Below are positions 22,225 to 34,265 of a DNA stretch of 64,000 nt, piece by piece. The stretch is taken from positions 12,127,618 through 12,191,617 of the forward strand of contig OX438759.1 in the NCBI GenBank assembly GCA_949316235.1. The letters run 5' to 3'. The notes under the pieces were generated by a model. The model saw only the letters and a program-made list of their open reading frames with translations, was not told the origin of the DNA and did not search any database. Source of the stretch: Oegoconia quadripuncta (Eukaryota > Arthropoda > Insecta > Lepidoptera > Autostichidae). Each line of letters starts with the position of its first letter. The stretch's first letter is position 1. The position numbers were made by a program, and so were the translations under genes.

Positions 22225-22487
22225 AGATGCTCATTCGTACATTCTTGAGCCGATACGATCCACTTCCATTCGGTTCACGCCCTTTTTTGGTGTGTACTAA
22301 TGGTTTTGGAATGAGCTTTTCGCCGCGATATTCACATTCCGCTAAACATAGAGATCTTCAAGAAAGACATGCAAGAGTACTTCGAGGTCGATATCCGATG
22401 ACGGCGGTGGTGACCACGCTCCATCACTTGAGTCGTTGGCCATTTTGCTTCCTTTTTAGTCACTGTTTGCAATAAAAAAATGTAGCC
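22225..22487 (+). mobile_element. LINE 3' end fragment
   Basis: In shifting plus-strand frames the text reads EPIRSTSIRFTPFFGV, then WNELFAAIFTFR, then NIEIFKKDMQEYF. These are the successive C-terminal blocks of jockey/CR1-like ORF2 (R-F-x-x-S-F-F-V, W-N-E-L-P-x-x-I-F-P, F-K-x-x-V). It ends in GCAATAAAAAAATG. The 82-codon frame at 22227-22475 is one of these frames and is not a separate gene. Confidence 0.6.
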
Positions 22488-23114
22488 AAAGTGAAATTAC
22501 ACTATCAATTTTTCTAATGGCTTCATTTTGCACTGCCACTAATGTAGTCGAAAATTTATATCAAGATCAGATACGACCAATTTGCATTTGTTCTCGTTCT
22601 TTCCAGGTAAAGAACTTTTATCTTTTGTGTAACATGGGCATAATGCTCGAGACGTATTACATTAAATTGTGTAGAAGAAGCATGACTTTGATGTCGAAAG
22701 TAAAATCAATTTATTCGTCCAATGGTACTCCACAGAGTAACTTCGCGGTGTTTCGTCTTCCATCACTTTAATTGAATAGGGCGACACTCTGTCTGTTCAT
22801 TACGGAATCGGGTGTCGAGATACGGTGTTGGGACGTGACACTGACACGCCCTACTCTCATACAATCGCAATATACTAAATTGAACGCACTTTATATACAC
22901 GTGCGGATCCGTCCTACGGGTACACACTTACATGTAGCAAAATGTACAGTTCAATTTGTTGCCAACTAGAAATGTTTGATATCGAAATCAGGTAGTTAAT
23001 AATTCTTTGATTATCTTGTTTGTACTACTAGGGTACAGTTGTCCATCTGTATGCCGTTGACATACTGAACATTTGTTTGCAGTTTGACTCCTATTATGAT
23101 TATTCAGGTGTGTC

Positions 23115-23262
23115 TTTCCAAAATCATACAATCTTAAGATTTTCAAGACTAGATTGGTTAGGCATCTACTGAGATCGCATGCTTCATCTTGGAACACATC
23201 GTCACTTTCCAACTGGTAAGATTGTGTTCCAAACCCGTATCCAGTTTTTCATAAAAAAATCC
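23115..23262 (+). mobile_element. LINE 3' end, NLGIFKxRV family
   Basis: Translation gives YNLKIFKTRLVRHLLRSHAS S and WNTSSLSNW stop, then GTGTTCCAAACCCGTATCCA G and TTTTTCATAAAAAAA. The 3' untranslated text matches 15568-15592 (TGTAGCCAAACGCGAAACCA G). Truncated. Confidence 0.7.
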
Positions 23263-24215
23263 TTTGGCTCGTTTTACGAAGGTTCCTTCCAGACACAGTC
23301 TGTTTGGTTTATAATTGTAGAATAGGCTGCTTTTCCCAAAGGATATACCTGCGTTGCTACGTAGTCAGGAATATTAATAATTTAGTTGCGCTACCTTCGT
23401 GAATGTATGTGAAAAATTCATGTTTGCTTTGTTTTTTGAAACACGTTGGTGTTATTCATTTATTACGTGGCATGTTACGTTGTTATATGAATATTATGAA
23501 TGTTATATGATGTCTGCTTTTACTTATTTATTCGTTCGTATTCACGTCAAGTAATTTTGCATTAAACGCTGGAGTGTCAACAGGGAGAATGTAATTATGT
23601 TTGCCTTAGGTCGTGTCTGTGCCGGGCTCATAAATGCTTGCTCAGGGTGGTATGAGCGCGCGCCTGCCTCTAAATCGCTCTTGTACAGCTATAGGCATAT
23701 ATCTAGCACAATACCTTCAGTTTTACGTGTACTATGTTTATTGCAGCTAATTTTACAGATGGGGAGGCTGCGAATGTACTGGAAATAAAGACTGAAGGAG
23801 ATTGATTGATCATAAAACTACCGTAGTATAAACATATCGGATACTCTTTAATGTTGTGAGATCAAGACAAATTACTACATATATTTTCTTGTTTACCTAC
23901 TGGCGCTAACGGAAAATATATCATGATCAATGTCGATTAGCTTCGTCGATCTTTGTCTTAATTAATAGTACAGGGTCACAACTTGCGAAACTAGGAATGA
24001 TAAGGGACAAGTAGTATGTGCGATGGGAGACAATAGGCCGCGACCTTTGTTATTTGCCAGCATGTAATCCCCCGATAGTGTCCTGCCATGCGCAGATGTT
24101 ACAAGGATCAGTAATCTTACTTGAGAGTATCGTAGTATAAGAATGCCACAGCTGTAAGCTGAAATGCTTCGACTAAGTAGAAAATAATATATTATTCTTA
24201 CGAATAGGCAATGCC
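23263..24215. other. Unassigned AT-rich spacer
   Basis: An open frame at 23597-23788 (+) is unsupported. AATAAAGACTGAAGGAGATT GATTGATCATA at 23786-23815 resembles a LINE tail (AATAAAGAC...GATTGATTG), but the body is not recognisable. Confidence 0.35.
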
Positions 24216-24412
24216 TGTACCAGGGATGCTATCTCTAAATAGTATAAAACAAAGTCGCTATCCACGTCTGTCTGTATGTGCGCTTAGTTTTCTAAACTAC
24301 ACAACGAATTTTGATACGGTTTTCACTATTATGTATAATGTCTTCCGGAAGATTTTAATGTATTTTTTAAATGCGTAATTGCACTCATGCCAAGCCGGGT
24401 CGCTAGTAAATA
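24215..24412 (+). mobile_element. Interspersed repeat (AAAACAAAGTCGCT type)
   Basis: It contains TATAAAACAAAGTCGCTATC, TGTCTGTCTGTATGTGCGCT, ACTACACAACGAATTTTGAT and the end AAGCCGGGTCGCTAGTA, in the order of a very common lepidopteran non-autonomous repeat. Noncoding. Confidence 0.65.
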
Positions 24413-26848
24413 TATAAATAAGTATTTATATGAAATTTGTTTAAATTGCTCGTATTCATCACACAAACAGATGTATACCTCAAGGATACCAAGACTCAAC
24501 CGGTTTCAAAGTCCGCTCACTAACCTAGACTAGTCGGTCGAATTCTGTACGCAATCTGCTGAATATTGATCCCCAATGCGATGGAACTTTCCAATGTCGC
24601 ATTTAAATAAAAACTTCTTAAGAACAAAACCTGGTTTCTAGACCCTTTCAATTCTCCCAGTGTTTCAGTTCAATTGAATCGTTTTCCGAGGACCCATTAT
24701 TAATTCAGTTCCGCTCCAAAGCTTTGCGAGTCATTTGAAAAGATTAGTTTTGTCTAGATTCCTCGCTGCATTGCGCTGGAGTAATGTATTCAACCCAATG
24801 CGCCTTTGAGTTGCGATTGTATTCATTGCGGGGACGTTATTGCTTGCCGAGCTTTTGATGCATCCGAGCTTGACTGTAAATTGCAGTGCGGATCCGAGTG
24901 ATATTAATCTCCATTTACCTACTACATGTTATTATAAAACGGGATTTTCATTTGTATTGTTTAATTTTAAGGTTTGACGTCTCTTTTTGGTTTAAAAGTA
25001 TCTAGTTTTTAGTTAGTTCTAGTTTAAAAGTAGAAATATAATTAATTATATTTCATCATGTAAAGTAACTAAGGATGCGATGAGTGGGTAACTGATCTCG
25101 TATTTCCCGTTCCCATGTGAATGTCACAAAATCTAAGTGACCCATGGAACTCACCGCCAAAGTTCATCAACAGCGCCATTCTACGTATTTGGGTTGTGCA
25201 TTGATAGATTCAATCGAATGCCTTGGCGAATCGATTGCGAACTCAGAGCGTGCTGGCTAGGTTCCTATGGATACGGGTACTACCCTATTTACGTCGAAAT
25301 AATAGAAGTCTACTACATTGTATATTTTATCTTTGACGAGTTCTCTATAAATTCTGATTAAACAAGATGGCGTCGAAGTTCACAAACACATTTAATATTT
25401 TATAAATCCTGTCCATTACTTGTCATAGTTTCTTGTAACTGTTGAAAAATATATGTACGAATGTGAAAGGGCTGTGAATTTAAGAACAGATCCTTTTTAC
25501 GTGACTGCAAATAAGGTCGTGTTTTTCTAGGTACTAGGAAGGTACTAGGTATGTGGTATGTATGTAAGTATGTAGGTACGAGTATGTAAAGTAAGTATGT
25601 GTTCAAAGAACTGAATGAAAAAATAGGGATTCGTTTGATTCCTAGGTTGAGTGTGAGTAAAGAAACGGAATAGGTTCAGGTGACATAGCTTTGGTGACTT
25701 CACAAAACATAAATATGGCGACAACAAAGCGTCATATTTATTTTATTTAAATATAAAAGACTGATAATTTGTCAACCCTGATGATGTAGTCCTAAGACTG
25801 ATCCCGACTCGAGTCTTTGTTGAGCACAGAGCTTCGAGACTCGTTGTTTTTACAGAGGGGTCGTGTTCGGTTTAATACTTCAGATTTCCTTATAGCTCGA
25901 CTCGCAAGGCTCCTAGTCTTTGAGCTCACAGAGCCCTGCATACCCGAGTCAAGTATATAAAATTACAAAGAGTCCTTTGTAATTCTAGTAATAGGAAAGA
26001 TTTGATTGTCCGCTGCTGTATTCCTGCGAGCAATTTATCCATTTCTTCTTGACGTCAAGATGGAGGGACCAAGGATTTTGTTAAATCATTAAGTATATTT
26101 TGACTTAGCTAAATTTATTGCATAGGTAGCAAATAGTAGGTTTATAGTATTGTATAACTTTTTTATATGTAGATTGGAAATCCAAGACTTGGTCCCTCAA
26201 TTTTTGACGATCACTCGCTGCCAACCTTTAGGTATCTAGAGCTTGTTGAAATGAATTCACTTTATTTGCTTTTATTTTTGGGTGTTGGGTATGGTAAATA
26301 AATATAGTACTTTGGTAAATATATTACAATAAGTATTCCTTCAAAAACCTGCCTATTGGAGGCGTGCTAATATTGAAGGTTTAAATTATTTCCATTACTC
26401 TAGATAGAATATTCATATTACTAAGAAAAACCTGGATTACATGCAGCATCACATCATCGTTTTTATCTATTTTTTAATATTTTTATGATACTTGCTGGGT
26501 GTAAATGAACCCACCAAAACTGTGTCCTACGGGTAAATGGCTCGAACTACCACGCTCGATATTAGTACTAGGAACGAATCCCTCGGAAAATCCACTTGGA
26601 AACAAATTGTGGATTTTCCTCTTCTTCGGGCGACTAAAAATACCGAACTGTCTGCGGCAGAGCCCCGGGATCTTTCCTAATCTCTACAATTACTCTTTGG
26701 GTTGTAATTTGTAGGGAACTAGATAATTTAACTGATTATTATGACGGTCTCTGACAAAATTCGTTTACTCTAATTCTTAGACAAACCTGATGGTTTGACT
26801 TCTGTTAAGTATCTGGTGTTTATTTGACTAATTGTCTGGATTCCTTCG
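24413..26848. other. Unassigned spacer with low-complexity patches
   Basis: No gene is recognised. An imperfect GTAT/GTAAGTAT repeat lies at about 25545-25605. A 10-bp inverted repeat with a 4-nt loop lies at 25961-25984 (AATTACAAAG, AGTC, CTTTGTAATT). Several GACTCG/CGAGTC motifs cluster at 25800-25945. The 69-codon frame at 26505-26714 (+) is unsupported. Confidence 0.4.
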
Positions 26849-27163
26849 CATCAACAGCCTTTCGTCCCTAATATTGGGGCACAGCCTCCTCTTACTACTC
26901 TGTACTACTAAACCTTTAATGCCCTGTAATCCACCTCGGGGGCCCAGTGCGGTGAGGTGGATTTGTGTCAGTCTAGTGACCTGACAGTGGGTGTTTGCCA
27001 GCCGCCCCAGTAGGCCACTGAGTGACTGACATCAATTGAAAACAACTGGGATTGACTGTTTAATGTCCCTCCGAGGCTCGGAAACCTTCGAAAACCAATA
27101 GTGGTCACCCGTCCAAGGACTGACCTCATACAGCGAACGCGTCTGCGCCCACGAGTATTTCCT
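26849..27163 (-). mobile_element. 5S rRNA-derived SINE, copy 4 (minus strand)
   Basis: Read on the minus strand it begins GAAATACTCGTGGGCGCAGA. The box A region is deleted, then comes GGTCAGTCCTTGGACGGGTG ACC (5S box C, one change). The body continues with CTAGACTGACACAAATCCAC and GGGCCC, and the tail is CCCCAATATTAGGGACGAAA GGCTGTTGATG. The 130-codon minus-strand frame 26968-27360 runs through it and is not a gene. Confidence 0.8.
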
Positions 27164-27639
27164 CGAATCATTGTAAAGCTATTTATATTAAAAAGGATAG
27201 AATATGCCTTGGAATAGTTTTTAATATAGTGGGTAGTTTCCACGGAATAACAAATTACACATATAAACCATTTCCACGCTGGCGAAGCCTTATATTCTAC
27301 TACTACTACTAGTAAGGGTAAGTAGTAAAGTAGTACTAGGGTAAATACTAGTATTCTCATGTATTTTGAAATGTTTCTTCATTATGTTCTGAAAACAAAG
27401 GTTAATTAAATTTCAGTCGAGTGACCTTTAAAAATAACGCCAACTTTGCTATTCATAACAAATTTGCAATTCATACAGCTCTCTCATGACACCGCCGGCC
27501 AAGTGCGCGTCGGGACTCTGACAATGAGTATTCGTTACTTATATCGTTATCAATTGCCTACTAACTTTGACAGTAACACTAAAATAACGTAATACAGCTT
27601 TAAAAGGTATTATCTCAATAAAGGTATTCTATTCTAAAA

Positions 27640-27713
27640 GATGGTCGTAATCCATCCAGTTTCCATCAGGTGACCCGCATGCTCGTTCGCCGCCCTCTCA
27701 TATAAAAAAAAAT
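27640..27713 (+). mobile_element. LINE 3' end (GTTCGCCGCCCTCTC type)
   Basis: CCATCCAGTTTCCATCAGGT, GACCCGCATGCTCGTTCGCC and GCCCTCTCATATAAAAAAAA are the 3' terminus and poly-A of a common lepidopteran non-LTR element. Only the last 70 bp or so are present. Confidence 0.65.
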
Positions 27714-29669
27714 ATATAATATATCTAATCTAACCTAGTAGATTTCAAGCTAATAAACCTAAATTGCAAAACTAAGTTTGTCACAAATCTTTTCTCGTAT
27801 GTGAAAAACCCAACAAAGATCGATGAAAGCCTGGCAAATCTCCCTATTTATTTCAATTTTGTTTTTTGAGTTTTGAAATTATTTCGAAAAGTGTTAATAA
27901 ACGTTACATATAATTATGTAATTACATTAATTTTTGAAATCATGCTTTATTAAAATTTCATAATATGATACCCTAAATAAAAAAAAAACAATTTAGGCTT
28001 AAAACTAATTAGTACACATAATACAGATTTGAACCACCACTTTCTATGTATATTTCAAATGGTCTACGTCAGAAATGGTAGTGACAGACTTGTCGATGCA
28101 ATGTGATAAGGAACACTAAAATTATTTATAAAACTCAGTTGTGTACTGTGGCGACCGAATTATATTTTTCTGACAACAATACGGCTGTTCGCTAGCTGTG
28201 CCACTGAAATGCAATCAATTTTGTACGCCAAGCATTCTGCCAATCTCATTTCACCACAACTCGTTCTGCGGTTCTTTCCATTTGCGATTCAAACAAATTG
28301 GAGCTTGTCGTAAATATAGTTTCTGAGTGCGTGATATATTTCAGGACGTTTTTATTACCAAATCTATGTACTCCATTGGAGCATGGCGCCGGTATATCAA
28401 AGTACTTGGCCGGCGTTAGGACGTTATAGGCCACAAAAGTGCATGGACTTTACCCAGCTTAAACGAATTAGATTACCTTAAGCACAACAATATTTACGAT
28501 TGGGTCGATGAAGTTAAGTCATCGTCAATCTAACATGCTCCACTTTGTATTCTTCACAGAATTGTCGTCTGTATGTCGAATTGAGTAGTTCAAAAGTTAA
28601 AGCTTAGTTTTTTTGCATACCTACTGCTTCAATGAGGAGGGTAATGTTTGTGTGTATATGATTTTTATGTTACCTCCTGTAGCCTAAATGGGATGTGCGT
28701 GCTGTAAGAATTGACCCACAGAGTGGCATAGGATATATTTTATGATAAAAAAATTTCAACACGGCGGCGCCTGCAGAATACAAAATGGTGTCTGCTCTTA
28801 AACATTCAAACTAATGTCTTGACGGATTTTGAAGAGTAATGTGGTACTGCTATTATTATTTACTTAACATCTGCATCATATTATTAACCTGTAAAATATA
28901 ATATAGCACACCACCATTTGACATTTATTATGAATAATGAAGCAGTTGTAACTTGGTTCTGCAGAGGCCGTTGAGATCGCGGCGCAGCTCGGGGAAAAAT
29001 TTAATCTGCAATCGTGAGAGGCAGCAGCTCCCACTAATCTCATTTGATCCACTTTCCTCTCGGCCATCTCTTGTAATAACGAAATTATTCATAAAGAACT
29101 AATTATCTTTGAGTAGCTAATTAAAGCTTATCGGCACAAAGACATGATTACCGATAGAATAGAAATAATTAAACAAACAATTAGGCTCACGATAGGATTA
29201 GTATATTCACAATATGTATATAGGCTCAACGATAACACAAATTGAAATAAACTCTCGCGATGTTCTTATAGTCATAACGATGTAACATTTCATTGTACCG
29301 AAGTAATCGAAGATGAATTTTAATCCACTGCTCGTCAGTAATGGTAGGTAATTGGTTGATGATGATGACAAAGAGCTAGCTACAACCGGAGACGTCCTTC
29401 TAGCTGGAATGACTGAAATTAGCGAATCGCAGTGCACAGTTACCGGCGTCCATTGTAACATCACGAACGAGCGCGAATTTCATTCATGCGCCGCGCCCAC
29501 GCCCAATTTGTCTATTCTCATGTTACTCGGTAACTAATCAGGAAAGAGTTGTAGCATTATTCTTTGTAAGTCAACTAAATGTATTAAACTGTTGCGGCCT
29601 AAATTATAGTTACCATGACTGTCTCCTGGTGTAACCAAAGTTTTCCACAGAATAATAATAATATTCTTA
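27714..29669. other. Unassigned AT-rich spacer
   Basis: Short open frames at 28246-28434 (-), 28876-29067 (-), 29207-29464 (-) and 29352-29537 (+) show no domain. No other signal is recognised. Confidence 0.4.
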
Positions 29670-29945
29670 CAGTGGGATGATTGCATAGACAAGTTTCGGA
29701 TCTAGGGTTGTCAAATTTCACATCAAAGTGTTGTATCGAATCTTTGAATAGGTAGCTGTTGAAATAGCGTACAGTAGGTGAAAGATACACCATGACTGAG
29801 AGACGAGCTGCAGTCATCGGCCGCACAACCCTTATACTGTTGCACGTCTCTCAGTCAAGGTAATGATGCCCCGATTCGAAACGGAAGCTTTGACTAACTG
29901 TGGGGAGAACGAAGGTTTGCTTGTTCTTGTTATACCTGTGGCTTT
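29670..29945 (+). repeat. Dispersed repeat A, copy 2
   Basis: This aligns with 7722-8025 and ends TTTGACTAACTGTGGGGAGA, ACGAAGGTTTGCTTGTTCTT. Inside is a perfect 13-bp inverted repeat, TGACTGAGAGACG (29793-29805) and CGTCTCTCAGTCA (29845-29857), with a 39-nt loop; copy 1 lacks it in this form. Confidence 0.65.
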
Positions 29946-31333
29946 ACTCTACATTTGAACGCGAATCTTTACGTAAGTGTCTCTCTAAACTTAAACTATA
30001 GTGTGTCTTGATTCTGATTGTCGTCAGAGGTCTCCGAGGTGATATTAGAACAGTGTCGAACAATTTCACAAACGTCAAACTAATTACGTTGAGATGTGGT
30101 AATAGGTCCTGAACGGGCGGAAGTTTGCGTGCGCAGTGAGTGCACAAGGGCATCCATCCACGTGGTTAATTCCGTATAATTTATTTAAAAACTGCCTTCT
30201 ACATGAATAATTGAATTATCTAAGCGCTCTCGAACTTAAGTTTACCAATTATATCAACGTTGCCATTTATGTAGTTTGTACTTGAGTAATGCGTTCTCGA
30301 AAATTTATGTTAATGGTGGTATTGTTGACAAATTATTTCGGGAGAAGTTTAGTAAACTCATTAATACTTGTTAGCACAACAATGGATTTGATTGTGGCTA
30401 TTGTTTGTTGACGATTTAGGAGTCCAAGCAATAATGATTTTGAAAATAGGTCCTGCATTAATTCATTAGCTTTTAGTCGTTATGTCGTCTACATTCCCGG
30501 TATCACGTTATAACCGTAGTGAGACACCGTCAGTCTCCTAATTGAATTATGCCGAGCGCGGCAATTCTCGCGTGCACTTAGCGCCGCCGGCTTATTCACG
30601 GCTGGATTTACGTAACGCGAAGTGCCCCGGAGGCTGTTTAGCGACACACGACCCGACCCCGCCCCAGATGCGGGATTATCTCCATACCTATCGCCATTAA
30701 GTAACAACACTTCCCAACACTATTATCCAGACACGAAAGACTGCCTCATAAAGGATTTTCTGCCTTAAGTAAATGAGGTTGACACGTTTTAGAAGTGTTT
30801 CATATTTCATGGTGAGCATTTTGTTAAATGGATCAATCCTTAGAGGTCATCTTGAAATAAACCCGTTTTGAAAATCCAACGAGTATCTTATATTTCCAAT
30901 TGTAACTTACTTTTTGCAATTGGGTTAATTTATTTCTAGCAGTTTCAAGTGGGGCGAACTTGAATAATGTTCAGCACTAAAATAACGGTTCCTGACATAA
31001 AATGACAAATGTTCCGTTTCATGGATGTTTCCAGATGTGGCTCCTCGCAATTGTATTACGTAAGACCTCTCCTGTTTGTACTCAAAAACTCGTTTTTATT
31101 GGTCAGTTTGTTGGCGGTTAAACATTGGGTAATCGACCGGTCGTTTCTTTTGTTCTTAGAAAAAGATCCGGGATTTTAGAAGTGTTCACGAGGTAATCCG
31201 CGCTGGGTTACTTTAACAACGCTCACGTCGCACAAGGAATTTTATTTGTGAACACAGCTGGGTCCATTGATACACTTCTTTTCCTGATTGGATTTACGTT
31301 TAGTTAATCACAGCTGTGGTGATTGTATTATTG
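29946..31333. other. Spacer with a GC-rich island
   Basis: About 30520-30690 is markedly GC- and CpG-rich against AT-rich flanks (CCGAGCGCGGCAATTCTCGC, TTAGCGCCGCCGGCTTATTC). No open frame across it is convincing, and it may be a conserved noncoding or regulatory element. The remainder has no recognised feature. Confidence 0.4.
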
Positions 31334-31505
31334 TACTAGCTGTTGCCCGCGACTTCGTTCAGCAAAAAAATTTGCCTAATATATATTAATCCAGGTCCTA
31401 ATCTGTCCATCAAACAAGATTTCATCCAAATCCATCAAGCTTTTTAGAATTCAAGAGGTAACACACATAGACACACACACACAAACTTATAATATTAGTG
31501 TGATT
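31334..31505 (-). mobile_element. Interspersed repeat (CTAGCTGTTGCCCGCGACTT type)
   Basis: It runs from ACTAGCTGTTGCCCGCGACT, through TTTCATCCAAATCCATCAAG, to an ACACACAC run and ACTTATAATATTAGTGTGAT. This is the reverse orientation of the family at 4487-4618. Confidence 0.7.
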
Positions 31506-31564
31506 AATTTCAAGTGTTGTCATTATGCACGTTATATGTATGGTGCATAGATCATTTTCTTAAA

Positions 31565-31858
31565 CAAAAAGTCAAAAAGGTTTTTTTTTGTTAGGTACAC
31601 AGGAGGTACACTTAATACTTATAGTCAATTATACATTGTTTAAGCTACTGCTTCTCCATAATGCTATTTTCCCCTCAGAAGAACAAGCAAGACACTCGAA
31701 AGGTTGCTCCGTAGCGTTATATTCTCTTTGGGTTGCTCTTTTAAAACAGGTTTTTATAATTACAAAAAGGTTTTCTTATTGCATTATTAATTGTGAAATA
31801 GCCTGGTATGCGAACGAGCTGGTTAGGTCCAGGGATGATTATCATCATGTTTTATGAG
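31565..31858 (-). mobile_element. LINE C-terminus and 3' UTR, same family as 17656
   Basis: On the minus strand the codons end DDNHPWT with a stop at 31823-31825. After about 60 bp come TTTTAAAAGAGCAACCCAAA and TGTCTTGCTTGTTCTTCTGA, which align with the 3' untranslated region at 17895-17940. A short duplication of GAGCAACC distinguishes this copy. The plus-strand 89-codon frame here is antisense. Confidence 0.7.
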
Positions 31859-31954
31859 CACTTAATAGAGCATTCAGATACGACAGGATGAAAACCCTGT
31901 CGAAGTGTTGAAAATTTAGAAAACCCGCAGGGGCTATCAAATCATCTAGGCGAT

Positions 31955-32160
31955 TATACCAACTGTATTATCTTGGAAATGGCTCAACCAACGTTCATCA
32001 AACATATGGCTATGAACGATCTATCAAACACCAGCTTTCGCTAAATATCAGTAGTATAAATATTAGTATAGGTTCAGTCGTTTGGCGCTACTATGCCACA
32101 GACAGACAAAGACTTATAAACTTATAAAACCTATCTTTGCGACGGAGGTTAAAAAGAGAT
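31955..32160 (+). mobile_element. Interspersed repeat ending in ACTTATAAAACC...GGTTAAAAA
   Basis: GAAATGGCTCAACCAACGTT, AACACCAGCTTTCGCTAAAT, GGTTCAGTCGTTTGGCGCTA and CACAGACAGACAAAGACTTA appear in the order of a widespread lepidopteran repeat 3' end. It closes with GACGGAGGTTAAAAA. Confidence 0.65.
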
Positions 32161-32924
32161 TAGTGAGATTGTTAGCGAACGCTTCTATATACTTAATCAG
32201 TAGCACACAGGTCTTCCATCGGATATTGAATATGCTAACGCTAATCCGAAGAGACCATTGAACTTCGCTGGTCGGCACTTCTCAAATGTCACTGACAAAT
32301 ACTTGACAGGCTTCATGAATGTCACTGTTCTTGTTTACGTTTGTTATATAGCTATGTTACAGTTATTACTGATTGGTGAGTGTGACTGAAGTAGATACTA
32401 TCTACCTACTCGAACTACGTTAGTCCTCCGTGCAATGTTGGTTCGAGTATACGGCATGAGTTTTTTTACCGTCAGGAAAAAAATAAGGCATATTAGTTAA
32501 GTGAAACAGAAGATATTGGCAAAGGTAGTTTAATTTTCCAATGCTAAAATGTCTATTTATCAAATTGCTAATAAATATAATATAAAGAATTTTCTAACCG
32601 TCTACATGTTAACCTACACCTTACACTTTGATAACTACATGGTCGATTTCCTAAATGGTCTACTCAGTTTTCCATTTACACTTTATATTGCTTGAAAAAC
32701 AAATGAATATCAGAAAAACGAATGAGACGTGTTAAAATGTGGCATGTGTGATGTGTGATCAGCTCAACAGCTCAATTGTGAAGTTAAGGAACCGTTCTAA
32801 TAAATAATTTTGCGATGTTTTGATTAGACCCTGAGACGAAAAGTCGAAGGTAGATATGATGGAAAGATCGTCCTCCCCGCCAACAAGAGATCCAAGGTTT
32901 CGGCATTTAATAGCATCTGTATTT
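32161..32924. other. Unassigned AT-rich spacer
   Basis: Nothing recognised. It leads into the mariner remnant. Confidence 0.4.
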
Positions 32925-33240
32925 TGTGTGCGGGTGGTATCAGTATGATCAATTATTTACGTAAAGGGCAGACAATAACATGAAATTGAGTGCAGGTGTA
33001 CTTTTTCATCATGACAATGCACCAGCACATCTCTCTGGTATTGCAGATGCTGCTGTCGTTGCAGCAACCGCTTAAATCGCCGCACCTAGCACTGAGTGAT
33101 TTTTATCTCTGTTCGAACTTAAAACCACCCATAAAATTGGGTCACCACCCATAAAAAGTCATGTGCGCCGTGGAGACTTTTTTGATAACAAGATTGGACC
33201 TTTTTCCAAAGAGAATCGAGCTACCTTCAAAACGAACTGT
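32925..33240 (+). pseudogene. Mariner-like transposase remnant
   Basis: Plus-strand translation in two frames gives GGISMINYLRKGQTIT (about 32935-32981), VLFHHDNAPAHLSGIA (about 32998-33045) and KSPHLALSDFYLCSNLK (about 33074-33122). These are, in order, the GVI-x-x-[DN]-[YF]-L-x-x-G-x-T-I block, the second catalytic Asp motif HHDNAPAH, and the YSPDLAPSD block of mariner transposases. The last block has SPHLALSD, so the third catalytic Asp of 'SPDLAPSD' is altered: the SPD position is H, though the later D remains. Stops and frameshifts separate the blocks. No TIRs were found. A dead DNA-transposon fragment. Confidence 0.75.
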
Positions 33241-33299
33241 AGGTTAGTGGCGATCACAATAGATCGGCAACGGTCGCAGTGATACAGGTCTCCGATGAC

Positions 33300-34100
33300 C
33301 TGCAACAGCCACACACACATACAATACAATACAATACCTTCAAAACGTTATTTAAGAAGCTTAGGAGGTGACTACGTAGAGACATAAATGCGATACACAT
33401 ACAAGTACCTTTCTTGGGTGTCACTGCGTTTCCAAAAACTTTATCGACCTAACCCTATATAAATCTTTAAAGGTTAAAGCACCGCACTGGATAATTTCGC
33501 ATTAATTAAAAAAATTTAATTTTAAGAAGATGTTTCAATTCATTTCTTAAAAATGTTTGGTATGTTTCTCATAACTATAAATTTATCTGTTAGTATTATC
33601 TATTCCAATAAACTTACTTCGTCTTGTATTTCGGGAGAGTAAATCAATTCTGACGCTACATGGCAACAGCCGCACACTAGGCGCCATATTTATTATCTAT
33701 AATTCTGTCTATAATAATTTCATTGGTTGAAGAGGTTTTTACGATGTACAAGAAAGAGAAAAAATTTAAAGATCGTATAATTCACGTTATGTAAAAAAAC
33801 ATAACTACATAATAATATACTTTATTGTACTATTGTATTGTATTGTAGTGTATATTTACATAAATAATAATGAATATAACCGAACCGAGCTTGTTTTATC
33901 AGCTCCCAAAGTTTGTACATAATATACTTTTTATATTTTGTGTCTACAACGCTTCTGGTAGCTGCTTTTCGTGCCCCGTCTAAACTTTCCAAATTATAAT
34001 TTCTCTTTTTTTTCCTTTGATTGATTCAATTTAATTTCAAGTCTAAATTATAATAATATAACAGTGAAAAAGTAAGAAACCTGTTCCATGATAACGCGAT
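33300..34100. other. Unassigned AT-rich spacer, ACAAT microsatellite
   Basis: A short CAATACAATACAATAC run lies at about 33320-33337 and a related TATTGTATTGTATTGTA run at 33833-33846. No gene is recognised. Confidence 0.45.
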
Positions 34101-34183
34101 ACAACTATAGTTTAGTGTACTTACTGTGGAACTAGATGGCGCTGTGTGTATGTCTAAGGATATATATTTATTATTATTAGTGG
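34100..34183 (+). mobile_element. tRNA-SINE 3' end fragment
   Basis: CTTACTGTGGAACTAGATGG CGCTGTGTGTATGTCTAAGG ATATATATTTATT is nearly identical to 63840-63900, the 3' end of the full tRNA-derived SINE. The head is missing. Confidence 0.8.
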
Positions 34184-34187
34184 GCAG

Positions 34188-34265
34188 AACTATAGTGATC
34201 TGTAAATAAATAAAGAAATAGAAATGTTTTTAGACAGAAATAATGAAGCACAGATCACTATAGTT
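34188..34265. repeat. Perfect 16-bp inverted repeat
   Basis: AACTATAGTGATCTGT (34188-34203) and its exact reverse complement (34250-34265) are separated by 46 bp. It lies just past the SINE fragment. The 73-codon open frame 34224-34445 begins inside the loop and has no recognised domain. Confidence 0.85.

Noticed and set aside
26968..27360. 130-codon minus-strand frame as a gene
   Set aside because: It lies largely within the minus-strand 5S-SINE copy 4.
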